From JBFMFH01 sp964481395 (GTDB taxonomy: Bacteria; Acidobacteriota; Vicinamibacteria; Vicinamibacterales; JAKQTR01): a stretch of 64,000 nucleotides of DNA. Where the stretch lies: positions 1-64,000 of the forward strand of contig CAYZYG010000007.1 in assembly GCA_964481395.1 (NCBI GenBank), read 5' to 3'. The notes beneath the pieces are model-generated. The model worked only from the letters and a program-made list of their open reading frames with translations, was not told where the DNA came from and did not search any database. Both the position numbers and the translations under genes were made by a program. Positions 29,103-38,050 of the stretch are shown here, piece after piece (within the stretch, counting starts at the first letter, position 1; each line of letters starts with the position of its first letter).

Positions 29103-29879
29103 GTGGCGGGGGCGGCTGCTCCATCCGGCGTTCGCGCGGTCCTGTTCGACCTCGACGACACGCTGTTCGACCACTCTGCCTGTACTCGCGTCGCCTTGCG
29201 TGCGATTCAGCGGGCGTTTCCGGTCTTCGCGGCATGGCCGTTCGACGACTTCGAACGGCGGCACGCGGCGCTCCTCGAACTTCTGCACGTCGAGGTGCTG
29301 GCCGGGCGATCGACGGTGGATGACGCCCGCCTCGAGCGATTCGGCCGGCTGGCCGCCGAGGCGGGGGACGACGCGGATGCCGTGCGCGCGCCGGAGATCG
29401 CCCGCGCGTACCGAGACGCCTACGTCGCGTCGTGGGGACCGGTGCCCGGTGCGCGTGAACTGCTGAGTACGCTGCACGGCCGCGTCGGTCTCGGCATCGT
29501 CACGAACAACGTCGTCACCGAACAGCGCCAGAAGATCGAGGCGTGCGGCTTCTCGACCCTGGTGCATGCCGTCGTCATCTCCGAGGAGGTCGGCATCGCC
29601 AAGCCGGACCCGCGCATCTTCAACGAGTGCCTGCGGCGACTCGGCGTCGATGCCGAGGAGGCGGTCATGGTGGGAGACAGCTGGCCATCGGACATCGTCG
29701 GCGCCCGCGCGGCCGGCCTGCGCCCGGTCTGGTTCAATCCCGCCGGCGCCCCGGTTCCAGACGGTTCCGACATCACGCAACTGGCCTCCCTCGAACCCGC
29801 CGACGCCGTGACGTCGGTGCTGCTGCGCGCGTCGCTGCGGAGGGACGCGGCGTCGGGATGGGGAGAGGGGACCCCATAA
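29103..29879 (+). CDS. HAD-superfamily phosphatase
   Basis: This 258-residue haloacid-dehalogenase hydrolase has motif I LFDLDDTLFD (D18, D20), motif II IVTNN, motif III lysine in GIAKPDPRIF and motif IV GDSWPSDI. A helical cap lies between motifs I and II (type C1). It most resembles small-molecule phosphatases such as YjjG-like or phosphoglycolate-type enzymes. The GTG at 29103 follows the aldolase stop by two bases; a GTG at 29076 would overlap it. Substrate unknown. Confidence 0.85.
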   Translation: MAGAAAPSGVRAVLFDLDDTLFDHSACTRVALRAIQRAFPVFAAWPFDDFERRHAALLELLHVEVLAGRSTVDDARLERFGRLAAEAGDDADAVRAPEIARAYRDAYVASWGPVPGARELLSTLHGRVGLGIVTNNVVTEQRQKIEACGFSTLVHAVVISEEVGIAKPDPRIFNECLRRLGVDAEEAVMVGDSWPSDIVGARAAGLRPVWFNPAGAPVPDGSDITQLASLEPADAVTSVLLRASLRRDAASGWGEGTP

Positions 29880-29910
29880 CCGATCCCCGGTCCCCGATCC
29901 CCGGTCCCTG
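29880..29910. repeat. Heptanucleotide array (CCCCGGT / CCCCGAT)
   Basis: Four C-rich 7-bp units lie between the HAD gene stop and the start codon at 29916, leaving no room for a usual Shine-Dalgarno sequence. Confidence 0.8.
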
Positions 29911-29915
29911 TTCGC

Positions 29916-30344
29916 ATGCGCATCTACCTCGCCTGCACCGTTCGCGGAGACCGCACCAGCCTCGAAGCGGTGCGCCACATTCACCGGTGGCTGATAGCCC
30001 GGGGGCACGAGGTGCTGACCGCGCACCTGCTCGCCGACGACGTCGAGGCCGCGGAAGCCGGGAACACCGATGCGGGGGTCTACCTGCGTGACGTGGCGTG
30101 GGTCGAATCGGCGGACGTGGTGATTGCCGAGGCGTCGGGATCGTCCTACGGCGTGGGATTCGAAGTCGGCTACACGCTTGGACGGGCGCCGCATTCGGGA
30201 CAGCGCGTATGCGTGCTGTATCGCGCCGACCGCCACGACACGATCTCGCGCCTGATCACCGGGCTCACGAGCGCGCACGGGCGCGTCAGTTCGTACACGA
30301 CGATGGAAGAGATCGACGCGATTCTGGCCCGCTGCGTCGGGTAG
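29916..30344 (+). CDS. Nucleoside 2-deoxyribosyltransferase / DNPH1-like N-hydrolase
   Basis: This 142-residue protein belongs to the nucleoside deoxyribosyltransferase superfamily. It begins with IYLACTVRGDR and has ADVVIAEASGSSYGVGFEVGYTLG near residues 66-89, where E83 corresponds to the catalytic glutamate of 2'-deoxynucleoside 5'-phosphate N-hydrolases (GYELG in the animal enzyme). It may hydrolyse damaged or excess deoxynucleotides. The first codon follows a repeat array with no clear ribosome-binding site. It ends 18 bases before the convergent SGNH gene. Confidence 0.75.
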   Translation: MRIYLACTVRGDRTSLEAVRHIHRWLIARGHEVLTAHLLADDVEAAEAGNTDAGVYLRDVAWVESADVVIAEASGSSYGVGFEVGYTLGRAPHSGQRVCVLYRADRHDTISRLITGLTSAHGRVSSYTTMEEIDAILARCVG

Positions 30345-30362
30345 AGGTCGGGAGCAGGCCGA

Positions 30363-31406
30363 TCAGCGAAAGGCCGTGGGCCCCGGCGACGGGTACGGCA
30401 CCTCGTAGAGCTCTCGGATCGCGTCGAAGAACACGTCCGCCACCAGCGCGTAGCCGGCCTCGGTGAGGTGCAGCCCGTCCATACCCACGAGCGTTCTCGT
30501 GTCGGTCGGGAAGGCCGCGTACAGATCGACCAGCGTCACCCGCTCGCTGGCGGCAAGTGCCGCGATCCGCGAGTTGAGGGCCGGCACCCAGTCGGCCGCC
30601 GCGCCGCGGTTGGGGGTCCCTCCCTTGCGCTGGGGCGGGTGTGTGGCCAGCAGCACGCGCACACCCATCTCCTTGGAGATCTCGACCTGGTCGCGAAGGC
30701 CGCCGATGATGATCGGCAGCGCTTCTTTCTCGAGGCACTCGTCGAGGTCGAAGTTGAAGTCGATCCTGTCCCGGCAGGCGAGGAGGTCGTTGGCGCCTTC
30801 CCAGAGCATCACGACGTCCGGGGCGTTCTGACTCAGCGAACCCCGCAGGCGGGCTGAGCCGACATCGACGAACTCGCCCGGCCACCCGTCGTTGTAGACG
30901 ACTGTCGTCTGGTCGAGATACCGGGCCGACAGCAACTGGCCGAGCTTGAACGGGTACGACTCGGGCGACTGAATCAGCACGAACGGGGCGGGTGAGACGG
31001 TGCCGGCTGTCATGCTGTCACCGAAGCCGAGGAAGCGCCCGACCGCAATCTGCGGGACCCACGTCACCGTGACCTGGAACGAGCACGTGGCCGTGCGGGC
31101 AGCGGCATCGACCGCCTGGCAGGCGACAGGCGTCGAGCCCGGAGCGAACGGCGAGCCCGACGACGGAGTACACGCGATCGCGTACGGGGCCGATCCGCCA
31201 GCTGCGGTCGGATCCGCCCATGTGACCACGGCCGGCTGGTTGTTGCGGGACGTGCCGGTTGGCGCGCTGGGGCACGTCAGCGTCAGGGCCGGGACGGGCG
31301 GCGGCGTCGGCGGGCCCGGGGTCGGGCCGCTCGGCGTTGAGCCTCCGCACGCCGACAGACCAATTGCGCACACGAGCGCGGGGTAGGCTCGCCAGAGCGA
31401 CCGCAT
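30363..31406 (-). CDS. SGNH/GDSL hydrolase lipoprotein
   Basis: This 347-residue lipoprotein has C20 in a lipobox (LSAC), a Pro-rich linker, a beta-sandwich region at about 40-118 with several Cys, then an SGNH hydrolase domain. GFGDSMTAG holds the nucleophile S131, GAND block III follows near residue 185, and DGLHL near 319 supplies the Asp-His pair. It is probably an esterase or deacetylase acting on envelope or extracellular substrates. GAGGT precedes the ATG at 31406; in-frame codons further upstream lie in repeats. Confidence 0.85.
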   Translation of the reverse strand: MRSLWRAYPALVCAIGLSACGGSTPSGPTPGPPTPPPVPALTLTCPSAPTGTSRNNQPAVVTWADPTAAGGSAPYAIACTPSSGSPFAPGSTPVACQAVDAAARTATCSFQVTVTWVPQIAVGRFLGFGDSMTAGTVSPAPFVLIQSPESYPFKLGQLLSARYLDQTTVVYNDGWPGEFVDVGSARLRGSLSQNAPDVVMLWEGANDLLACRDRIDFNFDLDECLEKEALPIIIGGLRDQVEISKEMGVRVLLATHPPQRKGGTPNRGAAADWVPALNSRIAALAASERVTLVDLYAAFPTDTRTLVGMDGLHLTEAGYALVADVFFDAIRELYEVPYPSPGPTAFR

Positions 31407-31440
31407 AAACACCTCATTGTAGACCAGGCGGCGGGCGACC

Positions 31441-31475
31441 GGCGGCCCTTCGGCTTCGCTCAGGGCAGGCAGGCG
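31441..31475. repeat. Palindromic intergenic element, CCCTTCG-n-CTCAGGGC type
   Basis: CCCTTCGGCTTCGCTCAGGG is an imperfect palindrome of a type that recurs near 45590 and 49467. It lies upstream of the SGNH gene. Confidence 0.55.
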
Positions 31476-31536
31476 ACAAGGGGACGGGACAGGACCGGCG
31501 GGTGCAAGATGGGTTTGGCCGGCGCGAGTGCCACGA

Positions 31537-31582
31537 ATGGGGACTGGGGACTTCATATCTGGCCCCCGGCCCCCGGTCCCTG
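31537..31582. repeat. Heptanucleotide array pair at the tungstate operon end
   Basis: GGGGACT units are followed by CCCCCGG and CCCCGGT units that can pair with them. The array touches the stop codon of the last gene of the minus-strand operon and may terminate it. Confidence 0.7.
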
Positions 31583-32308
31583 TCAGTACACGATTTCCCC
31601 AGCCAGAAACGCCCTCGTACGGGGATCGCGAGGCGACTCGAAGAACTCGGCGGTTGCGCCAATCTCGACCGGCTTTCCGTCGAGCAGCAGCATGGTGCGG
31701 TGGGCCAGGCGTCGCGCTTCGTGCGTGTTGTGCGTGACCAGCACGATCGTGCGGCCCGCCTGCTGTTGCTCGCGAATGAGCGACTCGATCAGCGACACGT
31801 TCCCAGGATCGAGGTTCGCCGCGGGTTCGTCGAGCAGCAGCACATCGGGCTCGGTCGCGATGGCTCTCGCCATCGCCACGCGCTGCACCTCGCCGCCCGA
31901 CAGGCTGCGGGCCCGGGCACCGGCAAGCCGCGACAGGGCGACCCGCCCCAGCAACCCGTCCACCAGTGCGTCGTTGCGCCGCGCCCGCAACCGCAGGCCG
32001 AACGCCACGTTGTCGCGCACGCTGCGGTCGAGCATGATCGGACGCTGGAACACCGTCGTGATCCGGCGGACCTGCTCTGCGGGCGCCGGCGCCACGATTG
32101 GGAGGCCGTCGAAGCGCACGACGCCTTCGCTCGGCCGTTCGATCAGTTGGAGCAGGCGAAGGAGCGTGCTCTTGCCCGCCCCGCTCGGCCCGACGAGCGC
32201 GAGCGTCTCGCCGCGGACCACCGACAAGGCCGGCACGTCCAGGACGGTCCGAGTCCCATAGCGGTGCCGGATCCCCGACAGTTCGAAGACGCTGCTGCCT
32301 GTCGTCAC
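31583..32308 (-). CDS. tupC: Tungstate/molybdate ABC transporter ATPase
   Basis: This 241-residue ABC ATPase has Walker A GPSGAGKST near residues 40-48, signature LSGGE near 136 and Walker B VLLLDEP near 157, with the switch His in VTHN. Its position behind a TupB-like permease and a TupA-like binding protein marks it as the energising subunit of tungstate uptake. It starts with GTG overlapping the TGA of the permease gene (GTGA). Last gene of the operon that starts at 38272. Confidence 0.85.
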   Translation of the reverse strand: MTTGSSVFELSGIRHRYGTRTVLDVPALSVVRGETLALVGPSGAGKSTLLRLLQLIERPSEGVVRFDGLPIVAPAPAEQVRRITTVFQRPIMLDRSVRDNVAFGLRLRARRNDALVDGLLGRVALSRLAGARARSLSGGEVQRVAMARAIATEPDVLLLDEPAANLDPGNVSLIESLIREQQQAGRTIVLVTHNTHEARRLAHRTMLLLDGKPVEIGATAEFFESPRDPRTRAFLAGEIVY

Positions 32309-32964
32309 GGCCGCGACCGTCCCTGAAGCTGGATCAGCGCCGCGTTGGCGCCGAGCGTCAGCAGAATGAGCACCACTCCCAGAGCCATCGCGAACGCGAA
32401 GTCACCCTGTCGTGTGTGCAGCACGATCGCCGTCGTCAGGACGCGGGTGCTCCCCTCGATGTTGCCGCCGACGAGCATGACCGCGCCGACCTCCGAGATG
32501 ATGCCGCCGAAGGCGGCGACGATGGCGGCGGTGACGCCGATGCGGGCCTCCCTGAGCACCGTCCAGGCGAGCTGGCGGCGGGTCGCCCCCAACGCCCTGA
32601 CCTGGAGGCGCAGGTCCCGGTCGACGGATTCAACCGATGTCATCGTGAGCGCCGTCACGAGCGGGAACGCGAGAATCGTCTGGGCCGCGATCATGGCCGA
32701 GGGCGTGAACAACCACGCGAGCGAGCCCAGCGGGCCGCTGCGCGAGAGGGCCATGTAGACGAAGAGCCCCACAACCACCGGTGGCAGGCCCATGCCCGTG
32801 TAGAGGATGAGCGACACAATCCGCCGGCCGCGGAACTTCGCCATGCCGAGCAGCGAACCGAGGGGGACCCCGGCGAGCGTCGCCAGCAGCAGGGCTGCGC
32901 CCGTGACCCGGAACGTCAGGGCGACGATCTCGACGAGCGCCGGGTCGGTGAAGATGCTGGCCAC
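32305..32964 (-). CDS. tupB: Tungstate/molybdate ABC transporter permease
   Basis: This 219-residue membrane protein has five or six hydrophobic segments. The EAA-type cytoplasmic loop that contacts the ATPase is around residues 120-150 (QVRALGATRRQLAWTVLREARIG). GMGLPPVVVGLFVY and SEVGAVMLVGGNI are typical of TupB/WtpB permeases. GTG start, 12 bases after the stop of the fused binding protein gene and overlapping the ATPase gene at its 3' end. Confidence 0.85.
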   Translation of the reverse strand: MASIFTDPALVEIVALTFRVTGAALLLATLAGVPLGSLLGMAKFRGRRIVSLILYTGMGLPPVVVGLFVYMALSRSGPLGSLAWLFTPSAMIAAQTILAFPLVTALTMTSVESVDRDLRLQVRALGATRRQLAWTVLREARIGVTAAIVAAFGGIISEVGAVMLVGGNIEGSTRVLTTAIVLHTRQGDFAFAMALGVVLILLTLGANAALIQLQGRSRP

Positions 32965-32976
32965 TGGCGGATGCCG

Positions 32977-34551
32977 CTACTCAACGCGAACGGCCGACAC
33001 CCAGTGCGAGTAGCGCGAGGCGAACTCGTCGGCGCCCACGATGAGCTGCAGGAGGCCGTTGCGCGGAGACAGGTCCGCGCCGTCCCGTTCGTAGGCGAGG
33101 AGGACCAGGCGCTTGGCTCCGGTGGTCACGTACGGCAGGCCGCGCCGCGCGGGGGTGTTGAGCCACGCGAGCATCTCCCGGACTTCCGCCTCACTGATGC
33201 GTGCGGGCGTGTACGCGGAGGCACCGGCATGGCCCTTCCCCGAGTGCAGCAGCGTCGCGACCGTTCGAGCCTCGAGCGCCCGCTCGGCCAGTGGAGGCGC
33301 CGGGATCTTGCCCGCCGGAGCGGTGCCCTCACCGTCGACGCCATGGCACTCATTGCAGCCCTTGACGTTATAGAGCGCCTCGCCCCGGGAAAGCGCACCG
33401 AAGACCTCGGCCCATTTCAGCGCGACCGTCCAGCCGTTGCTCGATTCCACGACGATCCGGCGGCCGCTGCCCGCGCTCGAGGCCAGCGACGGATCGACCG
33501 CGAGCAGCACGTCCTTGAGGGACGCGCCCGCCCACGTGTGGCGCCCGAGCGGGCCTCGCTTCACGCCGACGACCTCGTAGTCGGGCACCACGGCTTTCGG
33601 CAGGGCTTTCAGGTCCGCCAGCGTGAACGTGCGCGATGCGGTTCCGGATCGCACGGCGACCTCGCGCGTGGCTTTGTACTCGTCGGAATCGGGATAGAAC
33701 AGCGGCTGGCCGAAGGTGTCCCGGCCGAAGTCGCCGATGCGGCGCTGCGTGGGCTTCGACAACAGCCACGTGACGAACGAGGCAGACGGCCTGCCGTCGA
33801 CGCCCGCCTGCTTGGCCGGACTGACGGCCATCACGCCGTAGTCGTTGCGGAGATCCCGGTCGGGGTTCGTGGCGAGCGAGTCGCCGCCGAACACCAGGCC
33901 GAGCCCGGGCAGCTTCGCGCGCATCGACAGCCAGGTGGCGCGATCAGAGAGCGTGTACGCCTGCCGTTCGTGCGCGAACCCAAGTGTGCTGCCCATGCCC
34001 TGGCCGATGGACAGATACCACGGATCCCTGGCATGAGGTTGGAGACCGGCCGCCTTCCACAGCGCCTGTTCCTTGACGTGGGTGCCGGACCGATCGCCGC
34101 GACTCGCGAAGGCCGACCGTGCGGCCGCGATGGCCTTGAACGCCTCGGCCGCCGTGCCCGCGCCGCCGGCCTTGGCCGGATCCCCTTTTGGCCCCACGAC
34201 CACGAAGTCGTTGTACATGACGTCGTGCCGCTCGGTGGCGTGGCCCTCGGCGACGAAGGCGTTCTCGGCCTCTCGCGCGTGGACGAGCACGACGTCGGCG
34301 TCGCCGCGCCGGCCCAGCTCCAGGGCCTGGCCGGTGCCGACGGCGACGACCTCGACCCTGCAGCCGAACTGGCGCTCGAAGTCAGGCAGGATCGCGCGAA
34401 GCAGGCCCGTGTCGTCGGTGCTCGTGGTCGTCGCGAGACGCAAACGGGCGTCCTGATCGCGCCAGCCCAGGGCTGTCGGGGCCGAAACGCCGGCCCAGGC
34501 GATGGCGAGGAGGAGGGCAGCCAGACGCGGGATGGAGCGGTGGGACCTCAT
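32977..34551 (-). CDS. TupA-like tungstate-binding protein fused to SUOX-like domain with inserted cytochrome c
   Basis: This 524-residue exported protein is a three-part fusion. After a signal peptide (about 1-30), residues ~38-290 form a tungstate-binding TupA domain (LRLATTTSTDDTGLL, MYNDFVVVGPKGDPA, DRSGTHVKEQALW). Residues ~300-380 look like the start of a sulfite-oxidase-like molybdopterin domain (FTLADLKALPK, VESSNGWTVALKWAEVF). A cytochrome c domain then interrupts it, with haem motif CNECH near residue 398 and a Met-containing segment EMLAWLNT. The SUOX-like domain resumes as LLAYERDGADL and ends near LLQLIVG...VSAVRVE. The ATG at 34551 opens the signal sequence. Periplasmic location follows from the haem and the signal. 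It sits between the enzyme subunits and the transporter genes. Confidence 0.8.
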   Translation of the reverse strand: MRSHRSIPRLAALLLAIAWAGVSAPTALGWRDQDARLRLATTTSTDDTGLLRAILPDFERQFGCRVEVVAVGTGQALELGRRGDADVVLVHAREAENAFVAEGHATERHDVMYNDFVVVGPKGDPAKAGGAGTAAEAFKAIAAARSAFASRGDRSGTHVKEQALWKAAGLQPHARDPWYLSIGQGMGSTLGFAHERQAYTLSDRATWLSMRAKLPGLGLVFGGDSLATNPDRDLRNDYGVMAVSPAKQAGVDGRPSASFVTWLLSKPTQRRIGDFGRDTFGQPLFYPDSDEYKATREVAVRSGTASRTFTLADLKALPKAVVPDYEVVGVKRGPLGRHTWAGASLKDVLLAVDPSLASSAGSGRRIVVESSNGWTVALKWAEVFGALSRGEALYNVKGCNECHGVDGEGTAPAGKIPAPPLAERALEARTVATLLHSGKGHAGASAYTPARISEAEVREMLAWLNTPARRGLPYVTTGAKRLVLLAYERDGADLSPRNGLLQLIVGADEFASRYSHWVSAVRVE

Positions 34552-34596
34552 GCCGGAATCGTACGACACGGTTGCGACACGGCGCAATCGACGGCG

Positions 34597-35424
34597 TTAC
34601 GCTTCCGGAGGCGCCGCCGTCCGCTCGATGACCCGCTCGATCGACGCGACCTCACGTTCGGTCGTGTGCTGGACCCCCAGGGCGTAGAAGCCGAGGCGGT
34701 CCACCACGAGTCCGGCGGCGGCGACCAGTGGGACGAGCGCCGAAGGTGACACGGTCAGCAGCACGAACGGAATCGCGTCGAGCAGCAGGAGTCGCCCGAG
34801 GAGCAGTTCGTGACGCCGGTCGAAACGGGAGTCCTCGCCCGTGTGCCCGGCGACGGCGAGTGCCGTCACCCGCCGCCATCGCAGCATGAAGACGATGGCG
34901 TCGACGAGCACGAACAGGATGGCGTACGGCAGGGCACCGGGCGGGCGGTCGAACGAGTCCACCATGGCCATCCCCACGACCATCCCGGCGGATGCGGGCG
35001 TGAGCGCCGTCGCGCCCTTCCAGGTGAGCTGGCCGCCAAGGTGGTACACCAGGCCGACCATCGCGAGGAAGCTCAACGCCAGGATCGTCGCAGCCCAATA
35101 CCCGTACTGACCGGGCATGGACCCTGCCGACGTCGCCAGCGACGCGGCGCCGCCCGCGAGCACCAGCGGCCCGAGGACGACCTCCGTGCTGAGCCGGCTC
35201 CGGCCGACCCTCAGGACCGCCAGCGGAAACCGGCCGCGCTTGCCCAGGTGCACGAGCGAGATCACCAGCCCGGCAGCCAGCAGGGCCAGCCCGATCGCGG
35301 GCACGACAGGGCGTGGCGGACCGCCTTGAATCGCCACGACGGCATCCGCAGCGATCGCGCCCGCGCCTGCGATCGCCAGGCTCGTAAAGGCCACGAGCGG
35401 CTGATGGTGAGACGTCTCGTTCAT
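34597..35424 (-). CDS. DmsC-type membrane anchor subunit
   Basis: This 275-residue protein has about eight hydrophobic helices and resembles DMSO-reductase anchor subunits that exchange electrons with the quinone pool. It starts with ATG overlapping the stop of the iron-sulfur gene (ATGA). A longer reading frame upstream belongs to another frame and is ignored. Together with the two genes before it, it forms a Mo/W-pterin oxidoreductase, iron-sulfur subunit and anchor set. Confidence 0.75.
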   Translation of the reverse strand: MNETSHHQPLVAFTSLAIAGAGAIAADAVVAIQGGPPRPVVPAIGLALLAAGLVISLVHLGKRGRFPLAVLRVGRSRLSTEVVLGPLVLAGGAASLATSAGSMPGQYGYWAATILALSFLAMVGLVYHLGGQLTWKGATALTPASAGMVVGMAMVDSFDRPPGALPYAILFVLVDAIVFMLRWRRVTALAVAGHTGEDSRFDRRHELLLGRLLLLDAIPFVLLTVSPSALVPLVAAAGLVVDRLGFYALGVQHTTEREVASIERVIERTAAPPEA

Positions 35425-36002
35425 CGTTCCAGCGCCTCCCGCAGCCGACGGTAGAGATCCGCGCGCTTCGCGCGGCTCGGTTCGACGAACCGGAGGTTCG
35501 GCCCGCATCCGGCCGGATCGACGAATCCCGGTACGCCCTCCACCGCGCCCGCCGTCGCGTTCCCGGGCCTGATGAGGCGGAGCGCCCCGGTCGGGCAGGC
35601 CGCGACGCAGGCCGGCAGCAGACCCTCGTCGAGGCGGTGCGCGCAGAGGTGGCATTTCGACACGACGCCGCGAGCGCTGTCGTACCCCGGCGCGCCGAAC
35701 GGGCACGTCATCTCGCAGTAGCGGCATCCCAGGCATCGATCTTCGCGGTGGATCACGATCCCGTCCGGACGCTTCTCGAACGCGCCCGACGGACAGCCCC
35801 TCAGGCAGGCCGGATCGTCGCAATGATGGCAGGCCACTGACAGAAAGTACGTCGGTCCTCCCGGGTGCCGCGTGAGATTCAAGGGCAGCACGCGACGCCA
35901 CGCGCCCGTGTCAAGCCGGCCGTTCTCGATACGGCAGGCCAGCACGCAGGCCGAACAGCCGACGCAGCGATGCACGTCGATCAGGAAGCCGGCGCCGCTC
36001 AT
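35421..36002 (-). CDS. DmsB-type 4Fe-4S ferredoxin subunit
   Basis: This 193-residue protein carries four cysteine clusters: CVGCSACVLAC, CHHCDDPACLRGCP, CLGCRYCEMTCP and CHLC-x11-CVAACP. This is the four-cluster electron-transfer subunit of DMSO-reductase-family enzymes. It passes electrons between the catalytic subunit and the membrane anchor. Its ATG overlaps the catalytic subunit stop, showing translational coupling. Confidence 0.88.
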   Translation of the reverse strand: MSGAGFLIDVHRCVGCSACVLACRIENGRLDTGAWRRVLPLNLTRHPGGPTYFLSVACHHCDDPACLRGCPSGAFEKRPDGIVIHREDRCLGCRYCEMTCPFGAPGYDSARGVVSKCHLCAHRLDEGLLPACVAACPTGALRLIRPGNATAGAVEGVPGFVDPAGCGPNLRFVEPSRAKRADLYRRLREALER

Positions 36003-38020
36003 GACCGGGCGACCTCGACCAGGCACTCGTAGAACGTTGCGCCGTGGTTCATGTCGGTGATGCCCTCGTCGGTCAGGGCATTCACATCTGGATCGCCTGC
36101 GTGGCAGCGACCTTCGAGCACATGGACCACGCCAGGACGGATGCCGGGCGTCACGCGCGCGACAAGGTCAATCGCACCGCGATCGTTCCAGACGCGCGCG
36201 CGACAGCCGTCGGCGATGCCCCGCGCCCGGGCGTCGTCGGGGTGAATGTCGAGCACGTGGGGCCGTTCCACCTCGCGGACCCAGTCGAGGTTGCCGAATT
36301 GCGAATGAATGCGGTCGCGCGTCTTGCACGAGAGGAACTGGAGCGGGAACCGCGACGCCCGCTCTGACGCGTGGCCTTCCGTCAAGGCGGTGAAGCCGGG
36401 AACTGGATCCACGCCCCAGACCTCGGCGGCCTCGGCCGACGAGAACTCGATCCGGCCCGAGCGTGTGGGGAATCGCCCATCGGCGAACGCGACGTCACCC
36501 CACCCGGAGAGATCGAGCGGTTCGATGGCCAACCGCTCGAACTGGTCGCGATGCCTGTCGGGCAGCAGCGAGCGGAGGAGGGCACGACGGTCGCCGTCGA
36601 AGACGCGCGTATCGAATCCGAAGCGGCGGCAGAGTTCGCGCCAGAGCTCGCTCTCGGGCTTCACCTCGCCCGGAGGGTCGAAGAGCCGCGCGCGCCACTG
36701 GAGGTACGGGTGCCAGTACGCGGTCACCAGATCTTCCTCTTCGAACAGCGTCTTCGCCGGGAGCACGTAATCGGCAAGCTCCGTGGTGTCGTTCGGGAAC
36801 TGCTCGACGGCGACGACGAGGTCGAGGCCGCGCATCGCCCCGCGCAGCCGCGGCGCGGCAGGGTTCTGGCTGGCCGGGTTCCCGCGCTCGATCCACATCG
36901 CCCGGATGGGCGGCCGGTCGAGCGTTTCGAGGTGGCGCGCGACCTGCGAGACCGGAATGCTGCGCATGGCCGGCGGCTCGGGAGGCAGCGGCAAATCCCG
37001 AAGGCAGTGGCTCGCAAGGTTCGCGTACTGCCACCCGCCGCCCGCCACGCCGACGTTGCCCGTGAGTGCCGGCAGCAGGGCCACGGCTCTCATCGTCTGC
37101 CCGGCGTGATGATGCCGCTGCAGGCCGAAGCCGGCCACGAGCAGCGCAGGTTTCGTGATGGCGTACCGGCGGGCGAGATCGACGATGGAGCCGGCGGCGA
37201 TGCCGGTCACTGCCGCCACGCGCTCCGTTGGGAAGTCGGCCAGGCGTGCGCGGTACTCCTCGAACCCGTGCGCGTGCCGTTCAAGGAAAGCCGAGTCGTG
37301 GAGCCCCTCGTCGACGATCACGCGGGCCAGGCCGAGGGCCAGCGCCGCATCGGTGCCCGGGTGCGGGCGCAGGTGCAGGTCAGCGGCGTCGGTCGTGTCC
37401 GTGCTGCGGGGATCGATGACGACGACGGCGGCGCCGCGCTCCTGGGCGTCGAGGATGAGTCGCCACTGGTGGACGTTCGTCTCGGCCGGGTTGTGGCCCC
37501 AGAGCAGGATCAGCCGGCTGTCGGCGGTCAGCCGCGGATGGTTGTGGGCGTTGCGGCCGTACGTGAGGCGTGTCGCCTCCAGGCCCGCGGGCCAGCACAA
37601 GTCCCCGTACGTCGTCGTCGCGCCTCCGAACTGCCGCCAGAAGACCATCGACAGCCGGGCGAGCGCACCATGCGAACCGGAGCCTTCGTAGTAGAGCACG
37701 CTCTCCGGACCGTGGCGTTGGCGGGCCGCGTCGAGCTTCGCCGCGATGTCGTCCAAGGCGTCCGGCCAGGGCACCGGATGAAGCGCACCGGCCTTGCCGC
37801 TCCGCCTGAGCGGCGAGAGGATGCGGTCGCGGTAGGTGGCCCGGCGGGCGTAGCTGAGTCCTTTGAGGCAGACCTGGCCGTTGGTGGCGGGATTGAGCGG
37901 ATCACCGTCGATCCGGACGATTGCGTTCCGGTCGTCAAGCGTGACGACCATGCCGCACGTGCAGTAGCAGTTACGCGGGCAGACGGTTCGGACCGTGCGC
38001 AGCGGCCGTAGCCCCGGCAT
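35999..38020 (-). CDS. Molybdopterin (Mo or W) oxidoreductase catalytic subunit
   Basis: This 673-residue enzyme of the DMSO-reductase family binds a bis-pterin Mo or W cofactor and one [4Fe-4S] cluster (C14-x3-C18-x3-C22-x28-C51). DLCWPAG places C142 where the metal-ligating residue is expected. No twin-arginine or other signal is present: the iron-sulfur motif begins at residue 14. It is therefore probably cytoplasmic, unlike E. coli DmsA. The following genes supply DmsB- and DmsC-like subunits and then a tungstate transporter, so a tungsten enzyme is possible. Substrate unknown; formate, thiosulfate/polysulfide, and other anions are candidates. Confidence 0.85.
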   Translation of the reverse strand: MPGLRPLRTVRTVCPRNCYCTCGMVVTLDDRNAIVRIDGDPLNPATNGQVCLKGLSYARRATYRDRILSPLRRSGKAGALHPVPWPDALDDIAAKLDAARQRHGPESVLYYEGSGSHGALARLSMVFWRQFGGATTTYGDLCWPAGLEATRLTYGRNAHNHPRLTADSRLILLWGHNPAETNVHQWRLILDAQERGAAVVVIDPRSTDTTDAADLHLRPHPGTDAALALGLARVIVDEGLHDSAFLERHAHGFEEYRARLADFPTERVAAVTGIAAGSIVDLARRYAITKPALLVAGFGLQRHHHAGQTMRAVALLPALTGNVGVAGGGWQYANLASHCLRDLPLPPEPPAMRSIPVSQVARHLETLDRPPIRAMWIERGNPASQNPAAPRLRGAMRGLDLVVAVEQFPNDTTELADYVLPAKTLFEEEDLVTAYWHPYLQWRARLFDPPGEVKPESELWRELCRRFGFDTRVFDGDRRALLRSLLPDRHRDQFERLAIEPLDLSGWGDVAFADGRFPTRSGRIEFSSAEAAEVWGVDPVPGFTALTEGHASERASRFPLQFLSCKTRDRIHSQFGNLDWVREVERPHVLDIHPDDARARGIADGCRARVWNDRGAIDLVARVTPGIRPGVVHVLEGRCHAGDPDVNALTDEGITDMNHGATFYECLVEVARS

Positions 38021-38050
38021 GGGGGCAGAGTGTAGCCGAGGAGGCCGCGT

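Noticed and set aside
32098..34749. 883-codon plus-strand open frame
   Set aside because: Antisense to the tungstate transport genes, whose motifs are clear; composition typical of an antisense frame.
34597..35901. Longer anchor protein starting at 35901
   Set aside because: The upstream part overlaps the four-cluster ferredoxin gene in another frame; the ATG at 35424 overlaps that gene's stop and starts the hydrophobic protein.
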